Source: Paracoccaceae bacterium (GTDB taxonomy: Bacteria > Pseudomonadota > Alphaproteobacteria > Rhodobacterales > Rhodobacteraceae). From it: DNA of 33,126 nt. Shown here piece by piece: positions 1 through 7,758 of this stretch. The DNA is taken from positions 1-33,126 of the forward strand of contig CANHLE010000034.1 in NCBI GenBank assembly GCA_947461435.1. Direction: 5' to 3'. A model generated the notes under the pieces. The model saw only the letters and a list, made by a program, of their open reading frames with translations. It had not been told where the DNA came from and made no database searches. How positions within the stretch are numbered: the stretch's first letter is position 1; the number at the start of each line of letters is the position of its first letter. Made by a program: the position numbers and the translations under genes.

Positions 1-282
1 ATTCTGGTTCTGGACGAAGCCACCTCGGCGCTGGATTCCGAAGTTGAGGCGTCGATTCAGACAGCGCTTCTTAGGGTGATGGAAGGCAAGACGGTTCTGG
101 CCATTGCGCACCGTTTGTCCACCATTGCCGCCATGGATCGGATCATCGTGCTTGATCAAGGTCGTATCGTGGAACAGGGAAGCCACGCCGAACTTTTGGC
201 GATGCACGGCCTTTATGCGCGGTACTGGAATCGGCAATCTGGTGGCTTCATCGGAACCGAAGACAAGGATGCAGCAGAGTGA
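1..282 (+). CDS. ABC transporter ATP-binding protein, C-terminal fragment
   Basis: This is the C-terminal 93 residues of an ABC ATPase; the frame is open at the left window edge. It begins in the Walker B strand ([13 protein letters not shown]), continues through the D-loop and reaches the H-loop switch histidine in AIAHRLST. The tail ([19 protein letters not shown]) is typical of exporter-type ATPases, in which a membrane domain is fused ahead of the nucleotide-binding domain. Lipid, peptide or multidrug exporters all end like this, so the substrate cannot be told from this piece. The stop codon overlaps the GTG start of the downstream RNA methyltransferase, so the two are probably co-transcribed. 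The membrane domain, Walker A and signature motif lie outside the window. Confidence 0.9.
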   Translation: MLVLDEATSALDSEVEASIQTALLRVMEGKTVLAIAHRLSTIAAMDRIIVLDQGRIVEQGSHAELLAMHGLYARYWNRQSGGFIGTEDKDAAE

Positions 283-1508
283 GGGTTACGATCGACCGAT
301 TGGGCCAGCACGGCGATGGCATAAGCATGACAGAGGCCGGGCCGCTTTATGCGCCGGGTCTTTTGCCGGGCGAAGTGGCTGATGGGGACGTGGTGGGTGA
401 TCAGCTGACCAACATTCGCATCGTCACCCCATCGACCCAGCGCGTTAAGCCGCCATGCAGTCATGCAAAGGCTTGTGGCGGCTGCCTGATGCAACACGCG
501 GCCGATGGTCTGGTCGCCAGCTGGAAAGAAGACATTGTTCGGGGCGCCTTGGCGGGGCAGGGATTGACCGCGCCGTTCCTTCCGATGGTCACCTCCGCTG
601 CGCAATCCAGACGGCGCGCCACCCTGACCGGCCGCAAGACGAAAACCGGCGTGCTGATGGGGTTTCATGGCCGGGGAAGCGACACGTTGATACCCGTGCC
701 CAATTGCCAATTGTTGCACCCCGATCTTATGGCGGCCTTTCCCGGGCTTGAGGCTGTGGTGAAGATGGGCAGCACGCGCAGTACCGAAATTCAGATGACC
801 GCCACGCGCAGCTTGTCCGGCCTTGATGTGGCGGTGACGGGCGGCAAAGAGCTGGACGGCGCGCTTCGGATGGAATTGGCACGCCTTGCCGAAACTTTCT
901 CTTTCGCGCGCCTGACTTGGTCTTCCGAAACGGTGGCCCTGCGCGCCCACCCCCAACAGCGCTTTGGGCGCGCGGTGGTTACGCCGCCGCCGGGGGCCTT
1001 CATGCAAGCCACCGCAGATGGGGAAAAGGCGCTTTTGAAGGCGGTCACCCAGGCTGTTGGCCCGGCCAAGCGCATCGCTGATCTTTTTGCGGGCTGCGGA
1101 ACCTTTGCCTTGCCCTTGTCCGAGCGGGCCGAAGTGCACGCGGTTGAGGCCGAGGCACCCATGATGGCCGCCCTTGAAAAGGGATATCGTGCAACCGAGG
1201 GCCTGAAACGGTTGACGGTTGAATCGCGCGATCTGTTTCGCCGGCCGCTGGAACCGGACGAGTTGAAATCTTTCGACGCCGTCGTGATCGACCCGCCGCG
1301 CGCGGGCGCCGAAGCGCAGACCAAACGGTTGGCCATCGCAAAAGTGCCCGTGATCGCCGCTGTGTCCTGCAATCCAATCACCTTTGCGCGAGACGCCAAG
1401 ACATTGGTCGATGCGGGCTATCGGATTGAATGGATACAGGTTGTGGATCAGTTCCGTTGGTCATCGCATGTCGAACTCGCGGCTTGCTTTGTCTTGCGTT
1501 CTGCCTGA
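279..1508 (+). CDS. 23S rRNA/tRNA m5U-type methyltransferase (RlmD/TrmA family)
   Basis: This 409-residue protein methylates C5 of a uridine in RNA using SAM, as the RumA/RlmD/TrmA family does. Residues 1-50 form a TRAM-like RNA-binding domain ([12 protein letters not shown]). A [4Fe-4S] cysteine set follows at C60, C66, C69 ([10 protein letters not shown]) and C143. The C-terminal Rossmann domain has the SAM motif [15 protein letters not shown], the DPPRAGA motif, the catalytic nucleophile C364 in SCNP, and the general-base glutamate E399 in HVELA. It starts with GTG inside a 4-base GTGA overlap with the ABC gene, and the TRAM domain begins directly after it, so this start is favoured. Whether the target is 23S U1939, U747 or another position cannot be decided here. 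Confidence 0.9.
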   Translation: MRVTIDRLGQHGDGISMTEAGPLYAPGLLPGEVADGDVVGDQLTNIRIVTPSTQRVKPPCSHAKACGGCLMQHAADGLVASWKEDIVRGALAGQGLTAPFLPMVTSAAQSRRRATLTGRKTKTGVLMGFHGRGSDTLIPVPNCQLLHPDLMAAFPGLEAVVKMGSTRSTEIQMTATRSLSGLDVAVTGGKELDGALRMELARLAETFSFARLTWSSETVALRAHPQQRFGRAVVTPPPGAFMQATADGEKALLKAVTQAVGPAKRIADLFAGCGTFALPLSERAEVHAVEAEAPMMAALEKGYRATEGLKRLTVESRDLFRRPLEPDELKSFDAVVIDPPRAGAEAQTKRLAIAKVPVIAAVSCNPITFARDAKTLVDAGYRIEWIQVVDQFRWSSHVELAACFVLRSA

Positions 1509-1587
1509 TTCGTTAACCGTTCGACTATCTAGGAAAGTCCGCAGACTTGCTGTATTGGCTGCGGAAAGAAAAAATATCGAGCAGGCA

Positions 1588-2082
1588 ATGTCCCTAATCT
1601 TTCGCGCCGTTCTGGTTTTTATGCTGGCCCTTGGTCTGGCGTCTTGCAGTACAAAATTTCGCACCTACACCGGTCCTGCGGTGACCGAGATTCAAGTGCA
1701 TAAGTCTGAACGGAAGATGTACCTTCTAAGCGATGGCGAGGTTGTGAAATCTTTTGACGTCGCCTTGGGTTTTGCGCCGGTTGGGCCAAAGCAATTCGAA
1801 GGTGACGGCAAAACACCCGAGGGTTTGTACTACATCACGCACAAGAACCCGAAGTCGAACTTCTACCTGTCCCTTGGAATTTCCTACCCCAATGATCAGG
1901 ACCGTGCCAATGCGAAGGCTGCTGGTAAACCGCCGGGCGGCGATATCTTCATCCATGGGGGTCCGCGCAGCCCGATCTCTCAGCCCGATTGGACGGTGGG
2001 CTGCGTGGCCGTGACCGATCGGCAGATGGAAGAGGTCTATGCCATGGTCAAACCGGGAACGCCGATCTGGCTTTTGCCCTGA
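1588..2082 (+). CDS. L,D-transpeptidase-family lipoprotein (YkuD domain)
   Basis: This is a 164-residue lipoprotein. The signal peptide ends in a lipobox (LASC, lipidated C20), placing the protein on the periplasmic face of a membrane. The rest is a YkuD-type catalytic domain with H123 in FIHGG and the predicted nucleophile C139 in WTVGCVAV. Such enzymes form 3-3 peptidoglycan crosslinks, attach proteins to peptidoglycan or cleave such links. The serine of the usual SxGC motif is a threonine here, as in the YafK-like subgroup. The frame stays open upstream to 1384, but the ATG at 1588 puts the signal peptide at the N terminus. It lies 79 bases after the methyltransferase and converges with the CAP-domain gene. 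Confidence 0.85.
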   Translation: MSLIFRAVLVFMLALGLASCSTKFRTYTGPAVTEIQVHKSERKMYLLSDGEVVKSFDVALGFAPVGPKQFEGDGKTPEGLYYITHKNPKSNFYLSLGISYPNDQDRANAKAAGKPPGGDIFIHGGPRSPISQPDWTVGCVAVTDRQMEEVYAMVKPGTPIWLLP

Positions 2083-2117
2083 CGACCCGGCATATATTGC
2101 GGCGTTATCTGTTGAAA

Positions 2118-2675
2118 TTACTGATAAATCCCGATTGGTGAGATCGGGATGATCCCGCCGCTTGCCCCACTCAGGAAGCACCACCAGATCTTGCCGCTGC
2201 TCTCTTGGTACCAGGCAAATCCCAACTGGGTTGCCCGCGGATCCAAGACGACAGACCGCATATCTGGATCTGCCATCCAGGTTGACAGGGTCTCAAGCTC
2301 TGTCTGAAACGTCTCGGCAATCAATTCGCCCAACAACTTGCCACTGTAGCCGACACGCTGAACCCTAACCAAAGGCGAAGACCCGTCAGAGCCGAAATGC
2401 CATGGCCGGTTCTGAACCGACATGTCCCGCGCATGGGTCGCGGCGGCCGCATTCAGTTCGGCATTGAATGCCATTTCAGGAATACCCTTTGCCCGCCGCA
2501 AGGTGTTCAATGCGTCCAGAAATCGAAAGTCAATCCGGTTGGTCTCACCCTCGCCAATGCGATACACACGCGGAAGTGGTTTGCCGTCCGTGCCCAAGGG
2601 CACTTCATTTGAACCACCACCGCAGGCGGCCAAAGCCGCAGCGCCGCCCAACATAAGAACCGTACGCCTGTTCAT
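2118..2675 (-). CDS. CAP-domain (SCP-like) lipoprotein
   Basis: This 185-residue secreted lipoprotein has an N-terminal MNRRTVLMLGG signal ending in the lipobox LAAC (C18). The CAP/SCP-like fold covers about residues 45-175, with the hallmark HARDMS helix, HFGSDGSSPLVR segment and VGYSGKLLGE loop. The usual GENI motif reads GELI here. Bacterial CAP proteins are extracytoplasmic and of poorly known function. The reading frame extends 18 codons upstream, but the internal ATG at 2675 places the signal peptide correctly. It sits between two L,D-transpeptidase genes, converging with the first and diverging from the second, which suggests a cell-wall setting. An 8-bp perfect inverted repeat (ATCCCGAT/ATCGGGAT, 2130-2152) lies in its last codons. 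Confidence 0.85.
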   Translation of the reverse strand: MNRRTVLMLGGAAALAACGGGSNEVPLGTDGKPLPRVYRIGEGETNRIDFRFLDALNTLRRAKGIPEMAFNAELNAAAATHARDMSVQNRPWHFGSDGSSPLVRVQRVGYSGKLLGELIAETFQTELETLSTWMADPDMRSVVLDPRATQLGFAWYQESSGKIWWCFLSGASGGIIPISPIGIYQ

Positions 2676-2873
2676 TCTGTCCACTACCCCAATTCGCCGC
2701 CCACAGATTCCTGTGAAAGCCCGCGTCACACTTTTCGTTTGTCCCCTTTACTCAAACTGGCGCGCAACATCAAATCAGCATTGCAAGAGCTCGCCCAGTG
2801 ACGCCAGTTTGATTTGCGGCTTTGCCGGGTTGGTAGTATGAGCCGCATCAAAAGAGTTCGAGGAGTACATTGC
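2676..2873. promoter_or_regulatory. Divergent intergenic region, CAP lipoprotein / L,D-transpeptidase
   Basis: This 198-base gap is the longest in the window and separates two divergent start codons. It must hold promoters for both genes. A clear ribosome-binding site (AGGAG, 2861-2865) precedes the plus-strand ATG by eight bases. I see no convincing palindrome or conserved RNA element. Confidence 0.5.
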
Positions 2874-3479
2874 ATGGCCACCGAAAAGAACATCGCCTTC
2901 AATCGCCGTCTGTTCATGGCGGGCGCTGCGGCCTTGGGCGCGGGAAGTGCCTTTCCCGCGAAGGCGCAAGAAGGTACGACCGAAATGGAAGCGCCTGCCG
3001 TCAAGGGAACCATCCGCAGCAACGCGTCGAGTTTCCGGATGCTGGATTGGCAAGATCATTTCACAAGCACGCAAAACGGGGCCATTTTGGTCGATATTAC
3101 CTCGCGGGCACTGCACTTCTGGTCGGAAGATCAAACCGTCTATCGGCTTTACCCAACATCGGTTCCCCTGTCTGATGACCTGACCCGCAAAGGGGCCACT
3201 CAAATCGTCGACAAGGTAGTGAACCCACCATGGCGGCCAACCCCTGCCATGAAAGAACGCAATCCCGATTGGCCCGATGTGGTTGAAGGCGGCGCGCCGG
3301 ACAATCCACTAGGGACGCGGGCGATGTACCTTGGCTGGCAGTATTACCGCATTCACGGCACCCATGACACCCGCAAGATTGGCCGTCGCTCGTCCAACGG
3401 CTGTATCGGGCTGTATAATGAGCACATCCAAGAGCTCTACGAACTGGCAAAAGTCGGCACGCAAGTGTTGCTTATTTGA
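2874..3479 (+). CDS. Tat-exported L,D-transpeptidase (ErfK/YbiS/YcfS/YnhG type)
   Basis: This 201-residue periplasmic enzyme has a twin-arginine-like signal (NRRLFMAGAA, R11-R12) with a probable cleavage after AKA near residue 31. The YkuD domain fills about residues 65-200 and carries H161 in RIHGTHD and the nucleophile C177 in SSNGCIGLYN, matching the family pattern HGT...SxGCI. It is expected to make 3-3 peptidoglycan crosslinks or anchor envelope proteins. The ATG at 2874 is chosen for its AGGAG at 2861-2865; an in-frame upstream extension lacks a signal-like N terminus. It diverges from the CAP lipoprotein. Its domain layout and export signal differ from the lipoprotein transpeptidase at 1588, so the two are unlikely to be recent duplicates. 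Confidence 0.88.
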   Translation: MATEKNIAFNRRLFMAGAAALGAGSAFPAKAQEGTTEMEAPAVKGTIRSNASSFRMLDWQDHFTSTQNGAILVDITSRALHFWSEDQTVYRLYPTSVPLSDDLTRKGATQIVDKVVNPPWRPTPAMKERNPDWPDVVEGGAPDNPLGTRAMYLGWQYYRIHGTHDTRKIGRRSSNGCIGLYNEHIQELYELAKVGTQVLLI

Positions 3480-3626
3480 CGCAAGAATGAACGGCAAATT
3501 CCACAGGCAAGAGGCTAAGTTGAATTTGCTACCCCAAGTTGGTTAGAGAAGCATACGAGGAATAGTCTTGGGTACGTGCGGCCGCCTCTGCAAAATCGTC
3601 TGCACGTTGAAATTCGGAGAGAAAAA

Positions 3627-3800
3627 ATGAAAAAAGTTGCACTCGCAGCAGTTATCGCTGCTTCTGCCTCGACCGCATTCGCTGGCGGCGTTGAGCCGAC
3701 CATGGATCCCGGTGTTGTTGTTGCTACGACCTCGTCGTCGTCGGCTGGCATCGTTGTTCCGCTGCTTCTGCTGGTTGTTCTGGGTCTTTCCCAGCTCTAA
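3627..3800 (+). CDS. Mini-protein with signal peptide and GIVVPLLLLVVL tail (paralog 1)
   Basis: This is a 57-residue protein I cannot match to a named family. It starts with a signal peptide (MKKVALAAVIAASASTAFA), has a short Val/Thr/Ser-rich linker, and ends in a hydrophobic segment, AGIVVPLLLLVVLGLSQL. It is preceded by a good ribosome-binding site (GGAGAG, 3616-3621) and followed by a strong terminator, so it looks like a real stand-alone gene. It is clearly related to the 62-residue protein at 15984: both share MKK, AGG after the signal, and the C-terminal AGIVVPLLLLVVL..xQL. The mature protein would be about 38 residues, either inserted in a membrane through the tail or exported. It converges with ferrochelatase; no link to haem is evident. 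Confidence 0.8.
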   Translation: MKKVALAAVIAASASTAFAGGVEPTMDPGVVVATTSSSSAGIVVPLLLLVVLGLSQL

Positions 3801-3811
3801 GCTTCTGCTTC

Positions 3812-3858
3812 GGCAAAACAAAGGGACGGCGCTCTGCTGCCGTCCCTTTTGTTTTGCC
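3812..3858. terminator. Long bidirectional hairpin between mini-protein and ferrochelatase
   Basis: An almost perfect stem of about 18 bp (GGCAAAACAAAGGGACGGC against GCCGTCCCTTTTGTTTTGCC) surrounds an 8-base loop, with one extra T in the right arm. T-rich tracts occur on both strands, so it can terminate the mini-protein transcript and the convergent ferrochelatase operon. Confidence 0.85.
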
Positions 3859-3874
3859 CAAATGGAGTGAAAAT

Positions 3875-4936
3875 CTAGCTGATCCAGCCTTGCAGATTGT
3901 CTCGGATCACTTGAACCAAAGCCGCGATATGCGCGGCTTCATCGTTCAGACACGGGATATAGGTGAATACTTCGCCCCCTGCGTGCATAAAGCTTTCGCG
4001 AATCTCGCCATTGATTTCTTCCAAGGTTTCAATGCAATCCGCCGAAAACGCCGGTGCCATGATGGCGATGTTCTTCTTTCCCGCCTTGGCCAATTCGGCC
4101 ACATGTTCAACCGTGTAGGGCTTTAACCACTCTTCCCGTCCAAAGACCGATTGAAACGTCAGATCGATCGCGCCTTTTTCCCAGCCCAAACGTTCGCGCA
4201 GCAGTCGTGATGTCTTCGCGCACTGGCAGTGATAGGGGTCGCCCTCCATCAAATAGCGCTTTGGCATACCGTGATAGCTGGTCACCAGCACATCCGGTCT
4301 GTGATCAAGACCGGCATAGGCCCGCTCGACCGACTGCGCCAAGGCATCGATGTACATCGGATGTTCAAAGTATTCCGCCACAACACGTGCCGCTGGCTGA
4401 CGCTTTTCCTTGGTCAGCGCCTTGAAGAAGGAATCGTTGGCGGTGGCCGACGTTGCCCCGGCGTAATGCGGGTATAGCGGGAAGAACAAGATCTTCTCAC
4501 AGCCGGCATCCACCAGTTTGCGCACCTTTGATTCGGTGGTCGGATTTCCGTAACGCATCGCAAAATCCACGATGACCGTCTCGCCGAACACCTGTTCCAA
4601 GGCGGCAGCGATTCCGGCCGTTTGGTCCTTTGTGATCGTCAGCAAGGGCGATTCGTTTTTATCGTGGTTCCAGATCAACTTATAGTTGGCCCCGCTGGTA
4701 AAGGGCCGTTTGGTCAGAATGATCAACTGCAACAACGGTTGCCAGATCCAGTCGCTGATATCGACGACCCGTTTGTCCGACAGAAACTCGTTCAAATAGC
4801 GGCGCATAGACCAATAATCATAGCCATCGGGCGTCCCTAGATTTGCCAAAAGCACACCAATCTTGGCACGCTTCACCCTTGGGTGGTCCAAGGGCGCGTG
4901 GGAAAGGCGGCCTGTTCCGGGCATCACGTCGGTCAT
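3875..4936 (-). CDS. hemH: Ferrochelatase
   Basis: This enzyme of about 353 residues inserts Fe2+ into protoporphyrin IX in the last step of haem synthesis. Family motifs are NLGTPDGYDYWSMRRYL near the N terminus, FFPLYPHYAG (typical FPLYPQY region), TSYHGMPKRY with the catalytic histidine, and PAFSADCIETLEEI near the C terminus. The length is normal. Two starts are possible: ATG 4948 has no visible ribosome-binding site, whereas ATG 4936 is preceded by GGAAG, so 4936 is used here; the difference is four residues. The gene follows the NDUFAF5-like gene on the same strand, 42-54 bases downstream, and the pair probably forms an operon ending at the bidirectional terminator. Confidence 0.95.
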   Translation of the reverse strand: MTDVMPGTGRLSHAPLDHPRVKRAKIGVLLANLGTPDGYDYWSMRRYLNEFLSDKRVVDISDWIWQPLLQLIILTKRPFTSGANYKLIWNHDKNESPLLTITKDQTAGIAAALEQVFGETVIVDFAMRYGNPTTESKVRKLVDAGCEKILFFPLYPHYAGATSATANDSFFKALTKEKRQPAARVVAEYFEHPMYIDALAQSVERAYAGLDHRPDVLVTSYHGMPKRYLMEGDPYHCQCAKTSRLLRERLGWEKGAIDLTFQSVFGREEWLKPYTVEHVAELAKAGKKNIAIMAPAFSADCIETLEEINGEIRESFMHAGGEVFTYIPCLNDEAAHIAALVQVIRDNLQGWIS

Positions 4937-4990
4937 CTTAACTTCCATACTGCAGTGTTATTCAAGGACATAACCCGCTGTGCGGCAGGG

Positions 4991-5797
4991 TCAATCCTTG
5001 TCGCGCGGCAACAACGCTTCTGCGGCATTGAGTGCATCTGCCAATCGCGCAGATGCCGACCCCGGTCTTAACGGCTTTTGCTGGCTTTGGTGGGGGGCCC
5101 AACCCGTCAGACAGATCACTTCGAATGTTGCAGGAATACGCCCATCGGGCCCCCCAAATCGCTGCGCATAGATTTCTGCCGCCCTTAACATCACCGCGCG
5201 GCCCGTGGGTCTGCGCAATCGTCCTGCCAAAGCGTTCCCCTCGCCCATGGCCCGAAGATCGCGCATCAGGTGAAAGGCGTCTTTGTAGATCACAGTCTTT
5301 GTGTAACCGTCAGCGACAGGTAGGGCGAATCCGGCCCGTTGCAGCAAGGCCCCCAAATCCCGAATCTCACCCATCGGCAGAACCCTTGGCGACAGCCCGC
5401 CCGTCACCTCTGTTTCGGCTTCGGCCAAACTTGCCCGCAATTCGTGCAGGGTTTGGCCGCCAAACATAAGCCCAAGGAAAAGCCCATCCGGACGAAGCGC
5501 CCGTCTGCACTGCACCAATTGTCCAACCGGGTCGTTTGCCCAGTGAAGGGAAAGTGCATGGACCACAAGATCATGATCTTCAGGGCTCAGGTCCAGAATA
5601 TCGTCATCCGGTATTGTGCGAAAATCGGGCCACATCTGCGGAAAACCCGACACCACGACCCCCTGCGTAAAGGTTCTGTTAACTTCGGTGAGTCTTTCAT
5701 GAACATCGGCAACCACCTCTTCCAAAAAGAAGAACTCGGTTGCGCGAGAACGGTGCAGGGCAAGGGCCCCGCGATCTGTCAACAAGGGGGGTGTCAT
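4991..5797 (-). CDS. NDUFAF5/BioC-like methyltransferase-fold protein
   Basis: This 268-residue protein has a methyltransferase fold. It matches the NDUFAF5 subgroup by the segments LVVHALSLHWANDPVGQL (residues 78-94), LRPDGLFLGLMFGGQTLHEL (101-120), the following LxxAExE stretch, SPRVLPMGEIRDLG, MRDLRAMGEGNA, and IPATFEVICLTGW near the C terminus. Human NDUFAF5 hydroxylates an arginine in the complex I subunit NDUFS7; related bacterial proteins are often labelled BioC-like. The place where the glycine-rich SAM motif I should be reads TQGVVVSGFPQMW (about residues 45-56) and lacks the GxGxG pattern, so SAM binding may be altered or lost. The start is ATG 5797, only 24 bases from the divergent comF-like start. 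A role in complex I assembly is an inference from family resemblance. Confidence 0.75.
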   Translation of the reverse strand: MTPPLLTDRGALALHRSRATEFFFLEEVVADVHERLTEVNRTFTQGVVVSGFPQMWPDFRTIPDDDILDLSPEDHDLVVHALSLHWANDPVGQLVQCRRALRPDGLFLGLMFGGQTLHELRASLAEAETEVTGGLSPRVLPMGEIRDLGALLQRAGFALPVADGYTKTVIYKDAFHLMRDLRAMGEGNALAGRLRRPTGRAVMLRAAEIYAQRFGGPDGRIPATFEVICLTGWAPHQSQQKPLRPGSASARLADALNAAEALLPRDKD

Positions 5798-5821
5798 GGT
5801 TGCGCAAGATAGGGGCGGACG

Positions 5822-6544
5822 GTGAATTTGCAAGCAGCGCTTCATCTGATCTATCCGCCGCAATGTTTGACCTGCGATGAATTGGTCACCTCTGATTTTG
5901 GGCTTTGTGGGTCTTGCTGGCGACAAACGCCCTTCATTACAGGTCTGGTTTGCGACAAGTGTGGAACGCCGCTTCCGGGCAGCGAGGCTGATAACGATGC
6001 CCTTTGCGATGACTGCCTGACAATCGAGCGCCCTTGGTCGCGCGGCCGCGCGGCGATCATGTACCGCGATAATGGCCGAAGCCTCGTCTTGGCCCTGAAA
6101 CATGGGGATAGGCTTGATCTTGCACGTCCGGCCGCGGGCTGGCTGTTGCAGGCCGCCGCACCTATTCTTGATCGGGCAATGTTGGTGGCCCCCGTCCCTT
6201 TGTATTGGATGCGTCTTTTGAAACGGCGGTACAATCAGGCGGCGCTTTTGTCGTCGTCCATGGCCCGGCTGGCCGGGCTTGATCACTGTCCCGATCTCCT
6301 GCGTCGCTCCCGCCAAACTCACAGCCAAGAGGGGCGAAGCCGCGACGACCGATTTGCAAACATGCAAGGCGCGCTGTCGGTCCATCCGCGCCAGGCGGCG
6401 AAACTGCGCGGACGGCATGTTCTTTTGGTTGATGACGTGATGACATCGGGGGCCACACTTGCCTCGGGGGCGCAGGCCTGTCTGGCGGGCGGCGCTGCCG
6501 CAGTATCGGTCTTGGCGCTGACACGCGTTACCAAAGACCAATAG
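5822..6544 (+). CDS. ComF family phosphoribosyltransferase-like protein
   Basis: This 240-residue ComF-type protein begins with a double zinc ribbon of CxxC pairs (CLTC, CGSC, CDKC, CDDC; about residues 18-63). It ends with a phosphoribosyltransferase fold carrying the PRPP-binding motif VLLVDDVMTSGATLASGA. ComF proteins support DNA uptake in naturally competent bacteria by acting with recombination proteins, but are widespread in species not known to be competent. The start is GTG at 5822, which places the canonical YPPQCLTC stretch about 10 residues in. It diverges from the NDUFAF5-like gene over 24 bases and precedes grxC by 123 bases. Confidence 0.88.
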   Translation: MNLQAALHLIYPPQCLTCDELVTSDFGLCGSCWRQTPFITGLVCDKCGTPLPGSEADNDALCDDCLTIERPWSRGRAAIMYRDNGRSLVLALKHGDRLDLARPAAGWLLQAAAPILDRAMLVAPVPLYWMRLLKRRYNQAALLSSSMARLAGLDHCPDLLRRSRQTHSQEGRSRDDRFANMQGALSVHPRQAAKLRGRHVLLVDDVMTSGATLASGAQACLAGGAAAVSVLALTRVTKDQ

Positions 6545-6667
6545 TCCCCCGCCCCGAGCGACAATCCTTGCAAGAGGTCCGCTCTTCCAGCAATTGGCCG
6601 CGATTGTCATTGACCTTGCCGGGTACCAAACCCTTATAGTCACATCCGACGCAAAGGATTGCCCACG

Positions 6668-6922
6668 ATGAAAACCGTTGAAATTTATACAACACAAACC
6701 TGCCCCTACTGCAGCGCCGCCAAGGCACTTCTGCGCAAGAAGGGCGTCCCGTTCACAGAAATCGATGTCTCGATGGATCCTGGTACGCGCCATGCCATGA
6801 CGCAGCGGGCAGGCGGCCGTCGAACCGTGCCGCAAATCTTTATCGGCGGAACCCACGTCGGCGGCTGTGATGATCTGCACGCGCTGGATCATGACGGCAC
6901 GCTTGACCCGTTATTGGCGTAA
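6668..6922 (+). CDS. grxC: Glutaredoxin 3
   Basis: This 84-residue dithiol glutaredoxin has the active site C12-P-Y-C15, the cis-proline motif TVPQIFI, and the GGCDDL glutathione-binding turn. It reduces disulfides and mixed glutathione disulfides in the cytoplasm. ATG 6668 is preceded by AAGGA at about 6654-6658; the frame also has a TTG three codons upstream. It is followed after only five bases by the nitrilase-superfamily gene, so the two should be co-transcribed. Confidence 0.95.
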   Translation: MKTVEIYTTQTCPYCSAAKALLRKKGVPFTEIDVSMDPGTRHAMTQRAGGRRTVPQIFIGGTHVGGCDDLHALDHDGTLDPLLA

Positions 6923-6927
6923 CCCCA

Positions 6928-7758
6928 ATGCGTACGGGCTTGGTGCAGTTGAACGTCTGCGATGATCCGGCAAAGAACCTGCCTGAAACGATTTCGCATG
7001 TGCGCGCCGCGGCCGCAGGGGGGGCGGGTTTTATTCTGACGCCCGAATGCACCAATGCCCTGTCCAGCAACCGCGACTATCAAAGATCGGTCCTGCACCA
7101 CGAAGAGGATGACCCCACCCTTGCCGCCCTGCGCCAAGAGGCGGCAGCGGCAGGCATCTGGCTGTTGATTGGATCGCTGGGCGTTTTGACAACGGATCCC
7201 GATGGGCGATTTGCCAACAGATCCTTTCTGATCGCGCCCTCGGGCAGCATCGCGGCCCGCTATGACAAGATCCATATGTTCGATGTCAATGTCAGCGAGA
7301 CCGAGATTTACCGCGAATCCTCCGGCTATCGCCCCGGCCAGCGCGCCGTACTGGCTGACGCCGGTTTTGCCAAGATCGGCATGACAATCTGCTATGACGT
7401 CCGATTTCCCCATCTTTACCGGCGCCTTGCGCAAGCGGGCGCTGAAATCATTACGGTACCGGCAGCCTTCAATCACCTTACCGGTCAAGCGCACTGGGAA
7501 ACCTTGTTGCGCGCGCGGGCCATTGAAACGGGGTGTTTTGTCCTCGCGCCCGCTCAAACAGGATTTCACAGCGAAAAGGCAGGCAAGGGCCGGCGGACGC
7601 ATGGACATTCTCTTGCCATTGCGCCTTGGGGTGAAATCTTGTGTGACGCCGAGGCCCAACCCGGCGTTACTTTCGTCGATCTTGATCTGTCTCAGGTTAC
7701 CAAGGCCCGAAACCGCGTTCCCTCTCTGACGCATGACCGGGCGTTTGACGGGCCATGA
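6928..7758 (+). CDS. Carbon-nitrogen hydrolase (Nit1-like amidase)
   Basis: This 276-residue nitrilase-superfamily protein has the full Glu-Lys-Cys triad: E40 in LTPECTN, K114 in RYDKIHMFDV, and C155 in GMTICYDVRFP. The HMFDV and YDVRFP context and the length match the Nit1 branch, whose characterised members hydrolyse deaminated glutathione. That would fit the glutaredoxin gene five bases upstream, but omega-amidase or another aliphatic amide substrate is possible. Its stop overlaps the MarR start by four bases (ATGA). Confidence 0.9.
   Translation: MRTGLVQLNVCDDPAKNLPETISHVRAAAAGGAGFILTPECTNALSSNRDYQRSVLHHEEDDPTLAALRQEAAAAGIWLLIGSLGVLTTDPDGRFANRSFLIAPSGSIAARYDKIHMFDVNVSETEIYRESSGYRPGQRAVLADAGFAKIGMTICYDVRFPHLYRRLAQAGAEIITVPAAFNHLTGQAHWETLLRARAIETGCFVLAPAQTGFHSEKAGKGRRTHGHSLAIAPWGEILCDAEAQPGVTFVDLDLSQVTKARNRVPSLTHDRAFDGP

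Noticed and set aside
213..1139. Minus-strand open frame of 308 codons opposite the RNA methyltransferase
   Set aside because: The plus strand shows all Fe-S and catalytic cysteines of the methyltransferase; the antisense product has no recognisable domain.
1384..1587. N-terminal extension of the first L,D-transpeptidase
   Set aside because: It would overlap the methyltransferase and place the lipoprotein signal peptide 68 residues inside the protein.
2130..2152. Perfect inverted repeat ATCCCGAT/ATCGGGAT as a terminator
   Set aside because: It lies within the last codons of the CAP gene, and no T tract follows on either strand, so it is not called as a terminator.
4991..6892. Minus-strand open frame of 633 codons spanning grxC, comF and the NDUFAF5-like gene
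   Set aside because: Only the last 268 codons match a protein family and have a sensible start (5797). The rest is antisense to comF and grxC and is low-complexity Arg/Gly/Ala-rich.
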